This document shows, piece after piece, positions 8,227-16,980 of a stretch of DNA of 54,988 nucleotides. The first letter of the stretch is position 1. The number at the start of each line of letters is the position of its first letter. The DNA comes from Levilactobacillus zymae DSM 19395. GTDB lineage: Bacteria; Bacillota; Bacilli; Lactobacillales; Lactobacillaceae. Under the pieces are notes generated by a model. The model searched no databases. It was not told the DNA's origin and saw nothing but the letters and a program-made list of their open reading frames with translations. The position numbers and the translations under genes are program-made. The DNA lies in contig NZ_AZDW01000017.1 of assembly GCF_001434115.1 (NCBI RefSeq), positions 1 through 54,988 of the forward strand, given 5' to 3'.

Positions 8227-9642
8227 TTATTTTTTGGTAAAGGTTCCGGTCTGGCCCAAAGCCCAGAGCATGGTGAACCAGGCAATCGCACTGGTCACCA
8301 CCAGCACCAACAGCGCCGTTTGGGAGCCGCTGGCCGTCTTGATGGCCGTGGTCGACCCGGCAACGGCTTGGCTGGCCGCGATGATGGCCGAGACCAACGC
8401 CGTGCCCATGGCCCCGGAGAACTGTTGCAGCGAGTTCATCAGGGCGTTCCCATCGGCCTTCAAGTCGCCGGACAGGTGTTTCAGGCCGCTGGTCATCATG
8501 TTCCCGAAGCCCAGGCCGATGCCGATCATGTAGATCACGTACAGGCTCAGAATCATCCAGGCGCTAAGGTGCCGCGCCAATAACGTCATGCCGAGTAGCG
8601 CCAGGACAGCCAAGGCCAGACCAAGTAGAATCGGCCGTTTAGCCCCGAAGTGGTCCAGAATCTGGCCCCCCACGGGTGCGAAGCAGGCCCCAATCACGGA
8701 ACCGGGCAAGACCACCAGGCCCGCCAGAAACGCCGTGCGGTGGTCGACCAGTTGCAGGTAGTTGGGGAGAATAAACGACAGGCCCAGTGAGGCAATCTGA
8801 ATCAGGAAGAACGCCAGCAGGTGACCGCTGAATGCCTTATTCTTCAAGGCCTGTAAGTGAATTAATGGCGCGTCTAACCGCAATGAACGGTGGCTGAAGT
8901 AAATCAGGCCCACGATGCCTAACGCCAACGACCCCGCCACGGACAGGCTGAGCCAGGCGTGACTGCTGATGGCGCTAAACCCGTAGATCAGGCCGCTAAA
9001 GGTCACGATGATGCCCAACATGCTGGGCCAATCAAAGGGCGTCCGCTGGGTCGGCGTGACTTGTTGGATGGTTTTGACCCCCACGAAAAACGAGGCCACC
9101 AGAAACGGGACCAGAATCCAGAAAATGTAGCGCCAGTTCAGCGCGGTGACCAGAATCCCCCCGTAAGTTGGGCCAATCGCCGGGCCGATGGCGGTGACCA
9201 ACGTCCCGATGCCGGTCATCAGGCCAATCCGGCTGAGCGGGACCTGTTCCAGGATGATGTTAAACATTAGGGGTAAGGCGATCCCGGTCCCGAACCCCTG
9301 AATCGCCCGGCCAGCGAGCAGAATCGGGAACGTAGGGGCCACCCCGTCGATGACGATGCCGGCGATAAATAACAGGTTAGCCGTGATGAAGAGCCCCTTC
9401 ATCGGGAAACGCCGTTTGAAGTAGGAAGACACCGGCACGATGCAGGCCACGATCAAAAGATACAACGTGGTCATCCACTGGACCGTGCCGGTGGTGATGT
9501 GAAATTGCCGCATTAAGGTCGGAAACGTGATGTTCATCGCCGTTTCCACGATGACCCCGCTCAACGACATCAGGCCGGTCGCGAGGATCGCGCCGATGAC
9601 TCGGGGTTCGATGTGATCAGATTTTACCGTTTGGGTTGCCAT
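8227..9642 (-). CDS. DHA2-family MFS drug efflux transporter
   Basis: A 471-residue EmrB/QacA-like proton antiporter. Motif C is visible (TGIGTLVTAIGPAIGPTYGG) with many hydrophobic segments. The N-terminal ETAMNITFPTLMRQFHI motif and the QWMTTLYLL segment are characteristic of DHA2 pumps. It is the second gene of a two-gene unit, 19 bp after a MarR repressor, so its substrate may also be the repressor's ligand. AAAGGAC precedes the ATG. Substrate cannot be read from sequence. Confidence 0.9.
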   Translation of the reverse strand: MATQTVKSDHIEPRVIGAILATGLMSLSGVIVETAMNITFPTLMRQFHITTGTVQWMTTLYLLIVACIVPVSSYFKRRFPMKGLFITANLLFIAGIVIDGVAPTFPILLAGRAIQGFGTGIALPLMFNIILEQVPLSRIGLMTGIGTLVTAIGPAIGPTYGGILVTALNWRYIFWILVPFLVASFFVGVKTIQQVTPTQRTPFDWPSMLGIIVTFSGLIYGFSAISSHAWLSLSVAGSLALGIVGLIYFSHRSLRLDAPLIHLQALKNKAFSGHLLAFFLIQIASLGLSFILPNYLQLVDHRTAFLAGLVVLPGSVIGACFAPVGGQILDHFGAKRPILLGLALAVLALLGMTLLARHLSAWMILSLYVIYMIGIGLGFGNMMTSGLKHLSGDLKADGNALMNSLQQFSGAMGTALVSAIIAASQAVAGSTTAIKTASGSQTALLVLVVTSAIAWFTMLWALGQTGTFTKK

Positions 9643-9661
9643 GAAAGACGTCCTTTCTGAA

Positions 9662-10075
9662 TTACCATTGTTTGATGCGTTGCAGCGCTTGCCGAAACCC
9701 AGCCGCCGCCTCGGGTGAGAGACCCGCGACCATTTTGGCGTCCTGCTGTTCCAAATGAGCCGTAATCACGGGGACCAGTTCGCGACCCTTCGTGGTGAGT
9801 TCGAGTTGCCGTTTACGACTGTCGCTGACCGCGACCACCCGCGTCACCAGCTGCCGGTCGACCATCCGCCGGACTAATAACGATGCCGTCGACCGTTGAA
9901 TCGCAAATTCGTGTTCGACGTCGACTTGGTAGGTCGTGGTCGTCCCCCGCCGCGCCAGGTAATCGATCACCGACATCTGCATGCCGGTCAACCCGTACGG
10001 CCGGGCAAAGTTGTTCAGTTCCAAGTTCATCTGATTCGTAGCGTCCCGTAACAGTCCGCCTAATCGTGGTGTCAT
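9662..10075 (-). CDS. MarR-family regulator of efflux operon
   Basis: A 137-residue winged-helix regulator with the MarR core (MSVIDYLARR, IQRSTASLLVRRMVDRQLV, SDSRKRQLELTTKG). AAGGAGATG lies before the ATG. It leads an operon with the DHA2 pump. A palindrome between its promoter and the ribosome binding site indicates autorepression relieved by a toxic compound. Role is inferred from family and arrangement. Confidence 0.9.
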   Translation of the reverse strand: MTPRLGGLLRDATNQMNLELNNFARPYGLTGMQMSVIDYLARRGTTTTYQVDVEHEFAIQRSTASLLVRRMVDRQLVTRVVAVSDSRKRQLELTTKGRELVPVITAHLEQQDAKMVAGLSPEAAAGFRQALQRIKQW

Positions 10076-10094
10076 GAGTTCATCTCCTTATTTC

Positions 10095-10138
10095 GTTAGT
10101 CAGCTAACAATTATAAGCCAATTCTCTGAAAATACAAC
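10095..10138 (-). promoter_or_regulatory. marR promoter and operator
   Basis: On the minus strand a TATAAT -10 lies at 10110-10115, with a weak TTGTAT -35 about 16 bp upstream. Just downstream of the -10, GTTAG-TCAG-CTAAC (10095-10108) forms an inverted repeat at the expected transcript start, a good position for MarR autorepression. Confidence 0.65.
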
Positions 10139-10165
10139 GGGAATTAGCGCAAAACTCCATAAAAA

Positions 10166-10194
10166 AATTGCTGGTGGGTTCACCAACAATTTTA
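10166..10194 (-). terminator. Terminator after corA
   Basis: On the minus strand a stem based on AAATTGTTGGTG and CACCAGCAATTT is followed by a T-run, 23 bp past the corA stop. Confidence 0.85.
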
Positions 10195-10217
10195 AAGAAA
10201 TTAGAATACCTTCAGTT

Positions 10218-11135
10218 TTACCAGAAGTGCCGGTGGCGCAGGTACTGGGCAATCCCCACCATGAAGCCCACGGTAATCGCAATCGTGAAGATCCACGAGA
10301 TTGGGCTATTCGCGATGGGCAGCTTAACGTTCATGCCGTAAAACCCGGTCACAATCGTGGGAATCGTCAGCACCAACGACCAAATCGTTAAGAACTTCAT
10401 GGTGTCGTTCAGGTTATTGTTCAAGACGTTATTAAAGGTACTCGAGATGCGGTCCACGACGTCGGCCTCGGTGGCCGTCATTTCGGAGGTCTGCCGGGCT
10501 TCAATCACAGCATCCATCAGGAGTTCGCGGTTCTTATCCGAGAGCTGCTTGCCAAACGGCGTGTTGTCCAGGTTGATCACCATCATGGTGTTGTTGCGCG
10601 TGGCACTGACGAAGTACGCCAGGCTTTGTTGCAGGTTGGACAGCGCGATTAAGTCCTTGTTATCGGGCGACTGGTTCAGTTGCCGGTCCAACCGGTTTTG
10701 TTCCGCGTTGATCCGGCGAATCGGGCCAATGAATTGGTCAAACAGGATAAAGAAACTGATCAACACGAACTGGTTGGTGTCCGTGATGGTTTCGCGTTTA
10801 AGTTTTTCTTCGAGGAGTTCGTTGACCCACTGCGTCCGCTTGGTCGTAATGGTAAAGACCCGGTTGCCCTTCAGCAGCAACGTAATGGGCCGGGTGATCG
10901 ACCGCTGGGCCACTTCGTCGATCACCACGGGCACGTGCAAGACGAACAGCTGGGTGTTGAGGTACTCGTCACGGTCGTAGTGGGAACGTTCATTTTCATC
11001 GGTCACGTAGGTCAAAATCTCATCGGTCAGCCCGTAAGCCTGTTGGAGTTTCTGCCGGTCGGCATCCTGCTCCACCAGCGTTTCGACCCAGACCAGACTC
11101 TGGTCGTCCGTTCCCAATTTGCGTTCGACAATCAT
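10218..11135 (-). CDS. corA: CorA-family magnesium/divalent cation channel
   Basis: A 305-residue CorA/MIT-family protein: a long acidic and helical cytoplasmic domain, then two C-terminal membrane helices with the diagnostic YGMN motif at the end of the first (GFYGMNVKLP). It forms pentameric Mg2+/Co2+/Ni2+ channels. The start at 11135 is preferred because GGAGGA lies seven bases upstream; that Shine-Dalgarno is inside an upstream in-frame ATG-GAG-GAC, so the longer version would lack a ribosome binding site. Monocistronic with its own terminator. Confidence 0.92.
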   Translation of the reverse strand: MIVERKLGTDDQSLVWVETLVEQDADRQKLQQAYGLTDEILTYVTDENERSHYDRDEYLNTQLFVLHVPVVIDEVAQRSITRPITLLLKGNRVFTITTKRTQWVNELLEEKLKRETITDTNQFVLISFFILFDQFIGPIRRINAEQNRLDRQLNQSPDNKDLIALSNLQQSLAYFVSATRNNTMMVINLDNTPFGKQLSDKNRELLMDAVIEARQTSEMTATEADVVDRISSTFNNVLNNNLNDTMKFLTIWSLVLTIPTIVTGFYGMNVKLPIANSPISWIFTIAITVGFMVGIAQYLRHRHFW

Positions 11136-11373
11136 GTGCGCGTCCTCCATCTTCACTAAATATAATTTTAGTATGCGTAATACTAGTTAGGCTACTTTCA
11201 CTGGCTGAACTTTGGAAAATAAAATTCACCAAAGAATTAAGCGTAACCGGATTTTCACCCTAACTCTTTTATCTACTAGAATTGATCTTAAAAATCAGCT
11301 ACTAATGTAATAACCATTCGCTATCGTTTAATCAAAACTATTTGAACTGCTGGTGCATCCAGTGTGAGCTGGA

Positions 11374-11514
11374 GGGCCAGTCAGAAATGGGCTCAGGGGT
11401 GAAATTTGCTTTGGCCGGTGTTTTTTACCGACCTAGGCAAAGGTCGGTCTTCAAGACCTGGGCTACGGGCTTGAATCCGTGCCCACCCCGTTCCAGCCCG
11501 TTGCTGGCTGGCCC
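11374..11514 (+). ncRNA. Structured RNA element family A, copy 2
   Basis: Outer stem of about 20 positions: 11374-11393 with 11495-11514 (G-T wobbles on the plus strand). Inner stem GGGGTG 11396-11401 with CACCCC 11484-11489. Arm P2 11405-11419 with 11427-11441, GTTTTTT loop, T-T mismatch at position 8. Linker GGTCGGT, arm P3 CTTCAAG/CTTGAAT with CCTG/CGGG cap, then CCGTGCCCACC. The 3' flank CCCGGAAGCGCTGAA is shared with copy 3. It lies antisense to both neighbours (corA, pnuC). A candidate plus-strand promoter is TTGATC-18-TGTAAT at 11282-11311. The rest of the 11136-11595 gap shows no gene. Confidence 0.75.
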
Positions 11515-11595
11515 GGAAGCGCTGAACCCTGCTAGATTAATTCTTTAAGACGCCATCTAATATTACATATAATTTTAGTGTACCACGCGCCCAGC

Positions 11596-11631
11596 AAAAA
11601 AGTGATGCCGGTCGTTAAAACCGCACCACTT
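11596..11631 (-). terminator. Terminator after pnuC
   Basis: On the minus strand, AAGTGGTGCGGT and ACCGGCATCACTT form a stem with one bulged G, followed by a T-run. It lies about 10 bp after the pnuC stop. Confidence 0.7.
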
Positions 11632-11641
11632 CCCGTCAAAC

Positions 11642-12397
11642 TTAATTAGTTTCGTGCGCCAGTTGCCCCGCATAGGCCGTTTCTTGGGCCATGACGCGGT
11701 GCCGTTCCTTCTCGTTGTACCACGGTGATACCGTGAAGGCCAAGATGTCGTTGACCAGGTAGATAGAACTGTTGATGAACATCGCCAGCGTGGCCGAGCC
11801 CTGCCGGAAGGAAATGAACCACAGGACCATCTGGGCCACCCCGGACGCCAACCACCAGATGTACTGGTTGTTAAAGCGTAAGAAGCAGATGACCCCGGCG
11901 GTCAGGCTAATCGCAAAACTGATGGCGTCGATCCAGGGCCGCGGGTCGTCGGTAAAGGTACCAATCCCCCAGCCGGAAACCAGGTAGATGACCACTGTCG
12001 ACGTCAGGGCAATCACCCAACTTCGCCCGGTAAACCGCCGAATCTTGGCGGCCATGTTGACGTTCCAGTTGGCACTGATCAACACGGGAATGTCCAGCGT
12101 AGCCACGTAGGCCAGCTGTTCGAAGATACTGAGATAGTTTTTCGCTGCGTAGCCGGTAATGATAAAACAAATTGCCGACAGCACCCCCAGCACCCCGTTG
12201 ACGGACTTGGCCGCGTTAATGGCCAAGACGCACAGGACGCCCAGAGTGGTGCCGATAAAGGTCAGGATGGTGAGCGGCGTGATGGCTTGGCCGACCAGCG
12301 TCATGACCTGACAACCCAGGCTAAAGAAGAATAAGTAATAGTTCTGTTGGGGCCAACCTTTTAATTGGTGGGCCAAAAACTGAAAATAATGTTGCAT
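11642..12397 (-). CDS. pnuC: PnuC-family nicotinamide riboside transporter
   Basis: A 251-residue membrane protein with seven or so hydrophobic segments. The C-terminal NNQYIWWLASGVAQMVLW segment and following helix match the substrate-site helices of PnuC carriers, which import nicotinamide riboside (or other vitamins in PnuT/PnuX relatives) by facilitated diffusion. GAGGGAG precedes the ATG. A TATAAT promoter and a 16-bp palindrome in its leader suggest repression by a cofactor-sensing regulator. Vitamin specificity is not proven by sequence alone. Confidence 0.82.
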   Translation of the reverse strand: MQHYFQFLAHQLKGWPQQNYYLFFFSLGCQVMTLVGQAITPLTILTFIGTTLGVLCVLAINAAKSVNGVLGVLSAICFIITGYAAKNYLSIFEQLAYVATLDIPVLISANWNVNMAAKIRRFTGRSWVIALTSTVVIYLVSGWGIGTFTDDPRPWIDAISFAISLTAGVICFLRFNNQYIWWLASGVAQMVLWFISFRQGSATLAMFINSSIYLVNDILAFTVSPWYNEKERHRVMAQETAYAGQLAHETN

Positions 12398-12465
12398 GCG
12401 AAAAACGCTCCCTCATCGTTTGATTCGCCACATGTGGTATTTTATCCGGATGATTTTAAAAATAG

Positions 12466-12511
12466 ATACAATATATTGTATGCCGCCTTTGAGACAACGT
12501 TTTTGATTATA
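12466..12511 (-). promoter_or_regulatory. pnuC promoter with 16-bp palindrome
   Basis: On the minus strand TATAAT (12506-12511) has a TGGTCA-like -35 about 16 bp upstream. Downstream, ATACAATATATTGTAT (12466-12481) is a perfect 16-bp palindrome placed where a repressor would block elongation or initiation. The cognate protein is unknown. The remaining bases to the pnuC start hold no gene. Confidence 0.6.
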
Positions 12512-12665
12512 GCATGAAAATTCGCGCTGACCAGCCCGTTTTGAAAATTGTTTCATGCTCGTTTGGCGCTCAGAAAACGTTACCATGCCAGTTCTACGGA
12601 CCGTGAAACGCCTTTGACGAGAGTTGAATGTTCTCACACATTCACCAATGTGGGGGACTAATTGC

Positions 12666-12695
12666 AAAAAAAATAGCCTTCCCATAAGGAAGACT
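12666..12695 (-). terminator. Terminator after second marR
   Basis: On the minus strand an 8-bp stem (AGTCTTCC with GGAAGGCT, one G-T) is followed by A and eight Ts. Confidence 0.8.
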
Positions 12696-12729
12696 AGTAA
12701 TTATTGTATAACGTTTTACTTATATGAAA

Positions 12730-13200
12730 CTACTTTTGTTGCGTGTCAGCCGCGCCCCGGGCCGTGACGGCCGCCAACATTTGGGTCAGTTGGCCCATGG
12801 TCAGCGGACTGCCGCTATCGTTTAACGCCACGTCGCTCATCAACTTAGTCGCCGATTGCAACACCTTGTAGCAATCGATTTCCAATTGTTCGCCACTCGC
12901 CGTTAACGACAACGGCCGCACGCGCCGGTCGGTCGATTCGTAACTTTGCACCACGTAACCGCGCCGAATCAGCTGAGAAATCCCCCGCGAAACGGCCGCC
13001 CGGGAAATACCCCGACTATCCGCCACCGTTGCGGACGTCAGCTTACCCGGTTGTTCTAAAATTTGGTGCAATATTGCAAACTGGTCCACCGAAATCCCCG
13101 TCATTCGTTGGAACCGCGTGGCTGACTTTTCTAATTCACGCTTTAAAGCCATGTAGGCTTCAAAAAAACTTTCTGCATGTACAGTCTTACTCTCTGCCAT
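12730..13200 (-). CDS. MarR-family transcriptional regulator
   Basis: A 156-residue regulator: helix-turn-helix around SATVADSRGISRAAVSRGISQLIRRGYV and the wing STDRRVRPLSLTASG. AAGGAT precedes the ATG. It stands alone between its own terminator and the alpha-glucosidase gene, so no target is obvious; pnuC, immediately downstream on the same strand, and itself are candidates. A 21-bp inverted repeat upstream may be its autoregulatory site. Confidence 0.88.
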   Translation of the reverse strand: MAESKTVHAESFFEAYMALKRELEKSATRFQRMTGISVDQFAILHQILEQPGKLTSATVADSRGISRAAVSRGISQLIRRGYVVQSYESTDRRVRPLSLTASGEQLEIDCYKVLQSATKLMSDVALNDSGSPLTMGQLTQMLAAVTARGAADTQQK

Positions 13201-13289
13201 TGTATCAGATCCTTATCTCCACTTTATCGGTCAGGGGTCCAACGATGAACATGGCCGACTAATGATTAAATAATTCACAACCCCATAAA

Positions 13290-13310
13290 ATTATCTATAC
13301 AATTGATAAT
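13290..13310 (-). promoter_or_regulatory. Inverted repeat upstream of marR
   Basis: ATTATC and GATAAT flank nine bases at 13290-13310, about 90 bp upstream of the regulator start. It is AT-rich and well placed for a MarR operator. The assignment is inference. Confidence 0.45.
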
Positions 13311-13441
13311 AAAGAACATTGAGGTAAAAAGCAAGGCCTACATTCATAAATTCCGTATAAAAGTGATATCGTAAACCTTTTCAAGGTGGCAAGAGATCGT
13401 GATTTTTCTGACCGGGTGACCACACTTGCCCGTCAAGTCGC

Positions 13442-15082
13442 CTATTCTAATTGTCGGAGATGGTAGAGCCGGGCCTCCCAGGGCTGAATCTGCTGGGCGT
13501 CCGAATCCGAATCAACTAATAAGTTCGTTAAAATGAGTTCACTGGCGGTCAAATCAAATTCCTGCGTCGTCGCAATCTGACTACTCATGTTGACCATTAC
13601 CAACCAATTGTCACCGTTGTATGTTCGGCGATAAACGTAGAGTTGGTCGTCGTAGGTGTCGATCAACTCGTAGCGCCCCGTTTGGAGGGCGGGGACGGAT
13701 TGTTTGACCCGAATCAATTGTTGGTAGAACGTCAGGACCGATAATGGGTCGTGACTCTCACGTTCCACGTTGCGTTGCGCCACGTCCGGCCCCATGTCGA
13801 TCCAGGGCGTCGTGGTGGAGAAGCCCCCGTACGCCTTGCCGGTCCACGGAATGGGCGTCCGCGCATTATCCCGGCTTTTGGCGGCGAGCTGCTTCAACGT
13901 GTTGGCCACCGGGGCGCCGGTCGCTAACTGACGGTGATAGTAGTTACAGCTATCGAGGTCCCGGTACTGGTCGATCCGCGTGAAGTCGGCGTTGGTCAAG
14001 CCTAATTCCTGACCCTGATAGATAAACGGCGTGCCCTTCATCAACATGTACCACATGCCCAGCGCTTGTGCCGAGCGGCGAGGATAATCGACCGCGTCCC
14101 CGTAATAGGACACGGCGCGCGGCAAATCGTGATTTTCGATAAACAACGCGCTCCACCCGTGCCCTTCTAAGGCGACCTGCCACTTGGTCAGGTTCGCCCG
14201 TAAGGCCGCCACCGGTAGCTTCGGCTCCGCCATTTCCCAGAAATGCACGTGGTCAAATTCCAACAGGAGGTCGAAAAAGCCAGTGGTCGGGTCCAGCCAT
14301 TGCTTGGCCGTGGTCATGTCGACGCCCCCGGCCTCCCCAATCGTCAACAGGTGATTAGCGGTGAGGACCGGGCGCAAAGCCGCCAAGTACGGGGCCACAC
14401 CCGCGAGATTCTGGTAATAACCCGTTCGGGGGTCGGTAACGTCCGCAAAGTCGGCACGCTTCTTCAGGTGGGTCACCCCATCTAACCGGAAACCGTCCAC
14501 GTGGCGGTCCGCCCACCACTGGATAATCTGAACCATCTCTTGTTGAACCCGCGGATTTTCCCAGTTAAGATCTGGTTGGGCCGTGGCAAACGAGTGGAGG
14601 TAGGCCTCATGCGTCGCCGGATTAGGCTGCCAGGCCGAGTCGCCGAACACGGATTGCCAATTGTTTGGCGGTGTCTGCCCATCGCTGGGTTGCCAAATAT
14701 AGTAATCGTGGTAGGGATTAGTCCGGCTCTGCCGCGCTGCTCGAAACCACGGGTGTTGAGCCGAGGTGTGGTTCAAGGCCAGGTCAATGACCACCTTGAT
14801 GCCGGCAGCGTGCAAAGCCGCGACTAGCTCCTCAAAATCGGCTAAGGTGCCGAATTGGGGATCGACCCCACAGTAATCCGTGACGTCGTAACCACTATCC
14901 ACGTGACCGGAGGGATAAAAGGACGCTAGCCAGACGAAATCAACCCCCAAATCTTTAAGATAGTTAATCTTAGCTTGGACGCCGGGCAGGTCCCCAACGC
15001 CGTCGTGATTACTATCGAAAAAGCTCTGCGGATAAATCTGATAGCCAACGGCGTGACGCCACCATTGTTGCGTATCGGTCAT
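13442..15082 (-). CDS. GH13 oligo-1,6-glucosidase / alpha-glucosidase
   Basis: A 546-residue intracellular GH13 enzyme, GH13_31-like. Visible: IYPQSF with the DSNHDGVGDL calcium loop (residues 23-31), region I VIDLALNHTS, nucleophile Asp201 in GFRLDGVTHL, acid/base Glu250 in TIGEAGG and the stabiliser Asp319 in FIENHD. No signal peptide. It releases glucose from isomalto-oligosaccharides or related alpha-glucosides; Val203 after the nucleophile pair is compatible with alpha-1,6 preference but not decisive. The second of two close ATGs is chosen (AAAGGA eight bases upstream; the first ATG lies only two bases from it). A cre site in the promoter region predicts CcpA repression. Confidence 0.9.
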   Translation of the reverse strand: MTDTQQWWRHAVGYQIYPQSFFDSNHDGVGDLPGVQAKINYLKDLGVDFVWLASFYPSGHVDSGYDVTDYCGVDPQFGTLADFEELVAALHAAGIKVVIDLALNHTSAQHPWFRAARQSRTNPYHDYYIWQPSDGQTPPNNWQSVFGDSAWQPNPATHEAYLHSFATAQPDLNWENPRVQQEMVQIIQWWADRHVDGFRLDGVTHLKKRADFADVTDPRTGYYQNLAGVAPYLAALRPVLTANHLLTIGEAGGVDMTTAKQWLDPTTGFFDLLLEFDHVHFWEMAEPKLPVAALRANLTKWQVALEGHGWSALFIENHDLPRAVSYYGDAVDYPRRSAQALGMWYMLMKGTPFIYQGQELGLTNADFTRIDQYRDLDSCNYYHRQLATGAPVANTLKQLAAKSRDNARTPIPWTGKAYGGFSTTTPWIDMGPDVAQRNVERESHDPLSVLTFYQQLIRVKQSVPALQTGRYELIDTYDDQLYVYRRTYNGDNWLVMVNMSSQIATTQEFDLTASELILTNLLVDSDSDAQQIQPWEARLYHLRQLE

Positions 15083-15144
15083 GGTCATCTTCCTTTCGTG
15101 GACTTCGGAGTTGGCAACCGGTTGTGCAGGTCGTCGTCAGTTGT

Positions 15145-15158
15145 TGCATTCGCTTTCA
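15145..15158. promoter_or_regulatory. cre site upstream of alpha-glucosidase
   Basis: On the minus strand TGAAAGCGAATGCA fits TG-N-AA-N-CG-N4-CA at all fixed bases, 63 bp upstream of the GH13 start. CcpA control of an alpha-glucoside gene is expected for the family. Confidence 0.7.
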
Positions 15159-15335
15159 ATTGTAACTTTTCTCGGCGCGTTTGTCCGCTGGATTGGCCAA
15201 TTTTATAACCAATCTTCGCTTGTTGATGATACGCCACCCCCGCCGCGCCGTCTAGAAATTTTGCTGAATCTTATTAAATTATATTATAATTAATATTATA
15301 CTAATGGAATATTCCGTTATAACTTATAAATTTAA

Positions 15336-15372
15336 AACGCCCGACTTCCGTTGTTACCGGAAACCGGGCGTT
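15336..15372 (-). terminator. Terminator after FAD dehydrogenase
   Basis: Stem AACGCCCGACTTCCG with CGGAAACCGGGCGTT (imperfect, GC-rich), followed on the minus strand by a short T-run. Confidence 0.8.
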
Positions 15373-15385
15373 ACCCACATTAACT

Positions 15386-16780
15386 TTAATCAATTTTACG
15401 TTTAGGATTCAACAGGTTCATGGGGTCGAACAAGGTCTTGATCTGGTGTTGTAGGTAGTCCACGTTGTCCCCCAATTCGGGATTGTTCCACTGGTTCTTC
15501 ATCATCCCCACGGCGTGTTCGCCGGAGATGGTTCCGCCCAGTTCCAGGGTCTTGCGGAAGATGCGTCGCAGGGCTTCCAGCACGGCCGCCGGAACCTCGG
15601 GTTGGTCTTGGGGCCACACGAAGCTGGGGTGGACGTTGCCGTCGCCCGCGTGTCCGGCGGTGTAGATCTTGAGACCAAGATCTTGACCCACTTGCTGGAT
15701 GTAGTCCATCATCGGCGCCAACTGGGACAGCGGCATAGCCATGTCTTCCATCAAGTGATTCTGACCCGCAAAGACGGCCGGTAACATGTCGCGGCGGAGC
15801 TGTTCCAACTTCGCCTGTTCATCAGCGTCGGCGGTCACCTGGACGTGTTGACCGTGGTACTTGGCCAAGAGGTCTTCGAGGACCTGGACGTTGTCGTCGC
15901 TACTGCCGTCCAAGCGGAAAATCAACATGGCCCCACTATTGTCGGCGTAGTGGGTCTTTTCGTACTTATCCAACGCAATCACGGTGTTGCCGTCCAAGGC
16001 TTCCAACATGGTCGGGTAGACCCCGGACATCCGAATGGCGGTGACGCCCTGGGCCAACGCGGCCATGTCCTCGAAGAAGGCCAGGCCCATGATCGACTTT
16101 CCCAGCGGAATCGGCATTAATTTGACCGTGATTTCGTAAACGATGCCCAGTGTGCCTTCGGAGCCCACAAACAACTGCGTCAAATCGTACCCAAAGGCCT
16201 GTTTCAGGGTCCGGCCCCCTAACGTGACGGTCCGCCCGTCCGCCAAAACGGCCTTCAGCCCCAACACGTTATCCTTGGTGGCCCCGTAACGGACGGTGCT
16301 CATCCCACCTGCATTAGTCGCGACGTTGCCCCCAATGGAGGAAAACAGCTTAGAACCGGGATCCGGCGCATAGAACAGCCCCTGCTTCCGAGCTTCCTGA
16401 TCGAGGTCGCCGTTCACAACACCGGGTTGCACCACGGCCACGGAATCTTCCTTACTGATTTCCAGAATCTGGTTCAGCCGCCGGGTCGACAGGATAATGG
16501 CCCCGTCAATGCCGTCGGACCCCACCACGGTGCTAGTCGCGGTCGTTTGGGGCACCACCGGAATGTGGTATTTCCGGGCCACGGCCAAAACGCCCTGGAT
16601 GTCCGCCACACTTTGGACCTCGACGAACGCTCGGGCCAGGCCGCTTTCCACACCGGACGCGTTGGGGTTAAAGGATTGTTTCTTCAAAATCGTCGGGTCC
16701 GTGGTCACGGTCCCATCCTGGACTCGCGCGGTTAAATCAGCGAGAATGTCATCGTTCGAATACGCACTAAAAACTGTCAT
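15386..16780 (-). CDS. FAD-linked 2-hydroxyacid dehydrogenase (GlcD-like)
   Basis: A 464-residue member of the VAO/PCMH flavoprotein family with the FAD-binding N-terminal half (VVPQTTATSTVVGSDGIDGAIILSTRRL; GSKLFSSIGGNVATNAGG; GSEGTLGIVYEITVKL) and the GlcD/D-lactate dehydrogenase C-terminal domain (HAGDGNVHPSF, GGTISGEHAVGMMKN). It oxidises D-lactate, glycolate or another 2-hydroxyacid; which one is not decided. The usual companion subunits GlcE/GlcF are absent nearby. GAAGG precedes the ATG. Monocistronic. Confidence 0.9.
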   Translation of the reverse strand: MTVFSAYSNDDILADLTARVQDGTVTTDPTILKKQSFNPNASGVESGLARAFVEVQSVADIQGVLAVARKYHIPVVPQTTATSTVVGSDGIDGAIILSTRRLNQILEISKEDSVAVVQPGVVNGDLDQEARKQGLFYAPDPGSKLFSSIGGNVATNAGGMSTVRYGATKDNVLGLKAVLADGRTVTLGGRTLKQAFGYDLTQLFVGSEGTLGIVYEITVKLMPIPLGKSIMGLAFFEDMAALAQGVTAIRMSGVYPTMLEALDGNTVIALDKYEKTHYADNSGAMLIFRLDGSSDDNVQVLEDLLAKYHGQHVQVTADADEQAKLEQLRRDMLPAVFAGQNHLMEDMAMPLSQLAPMMDYIQQVGQDLGLKIYTAGHAGDGNVHPSFVWPQDQPEVPAAVLEALRRIFRKTLELGGTISGEHAVGMMKNQWNNPELGDNVDYLQHQIKTLFDPMNLLNPKRKID

Positions 16781-16930
16781 CAGCTTTACCTTCTTCGTTA
16801 GGATAGATTCAAACTTGCGATTATTATAGAACTAAATTTTAACCAAACCTAGTATTTTTATCTTTGGGTCAGACCAATTGAAAGCTTGCGGTTACAGGCT
16901 TTCTGCCCATCAACCAGCTGAGTAACCCAA

Positions 16931-16970
16931 AAGTGACCCTGATTCCAAAATTCGGGAATCAGGGTCACTT
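16931..16970 (-). terminator. Strong terminator after ABC transporter
   Basis: A perfect 16-bp stem (AAGTGACCCTGATTCC with GGAATCAGGGTCACTT) around an eight-base loop, with Ts after it on the minus strand. A smaller hairpin (GAAAGC/GCTTTC, 16880-16903) lies beside it. Confidence 0.9.
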
Positions 16971-16980
16971 TGACGTTAGC

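Noticed and set aside
11342-11548. Open frame of 68 codons across element A copy 2
   Set aside because: It follows the paired RNA structure, is not open in copies 1 and 3 in the same way, and lacks a ribosome binding site.
12413-12685. Open frame of 90 codons on the minus strand upstream of pnuC
   Set aside because: It spans a terminator, a promoter and a palindrome; no ribosome binding site.
13385-13440. Possible terminator after the alpha-glucosidase gene
   Set aside because: The stem has a bulge and no T-run follows, so it is not listed.
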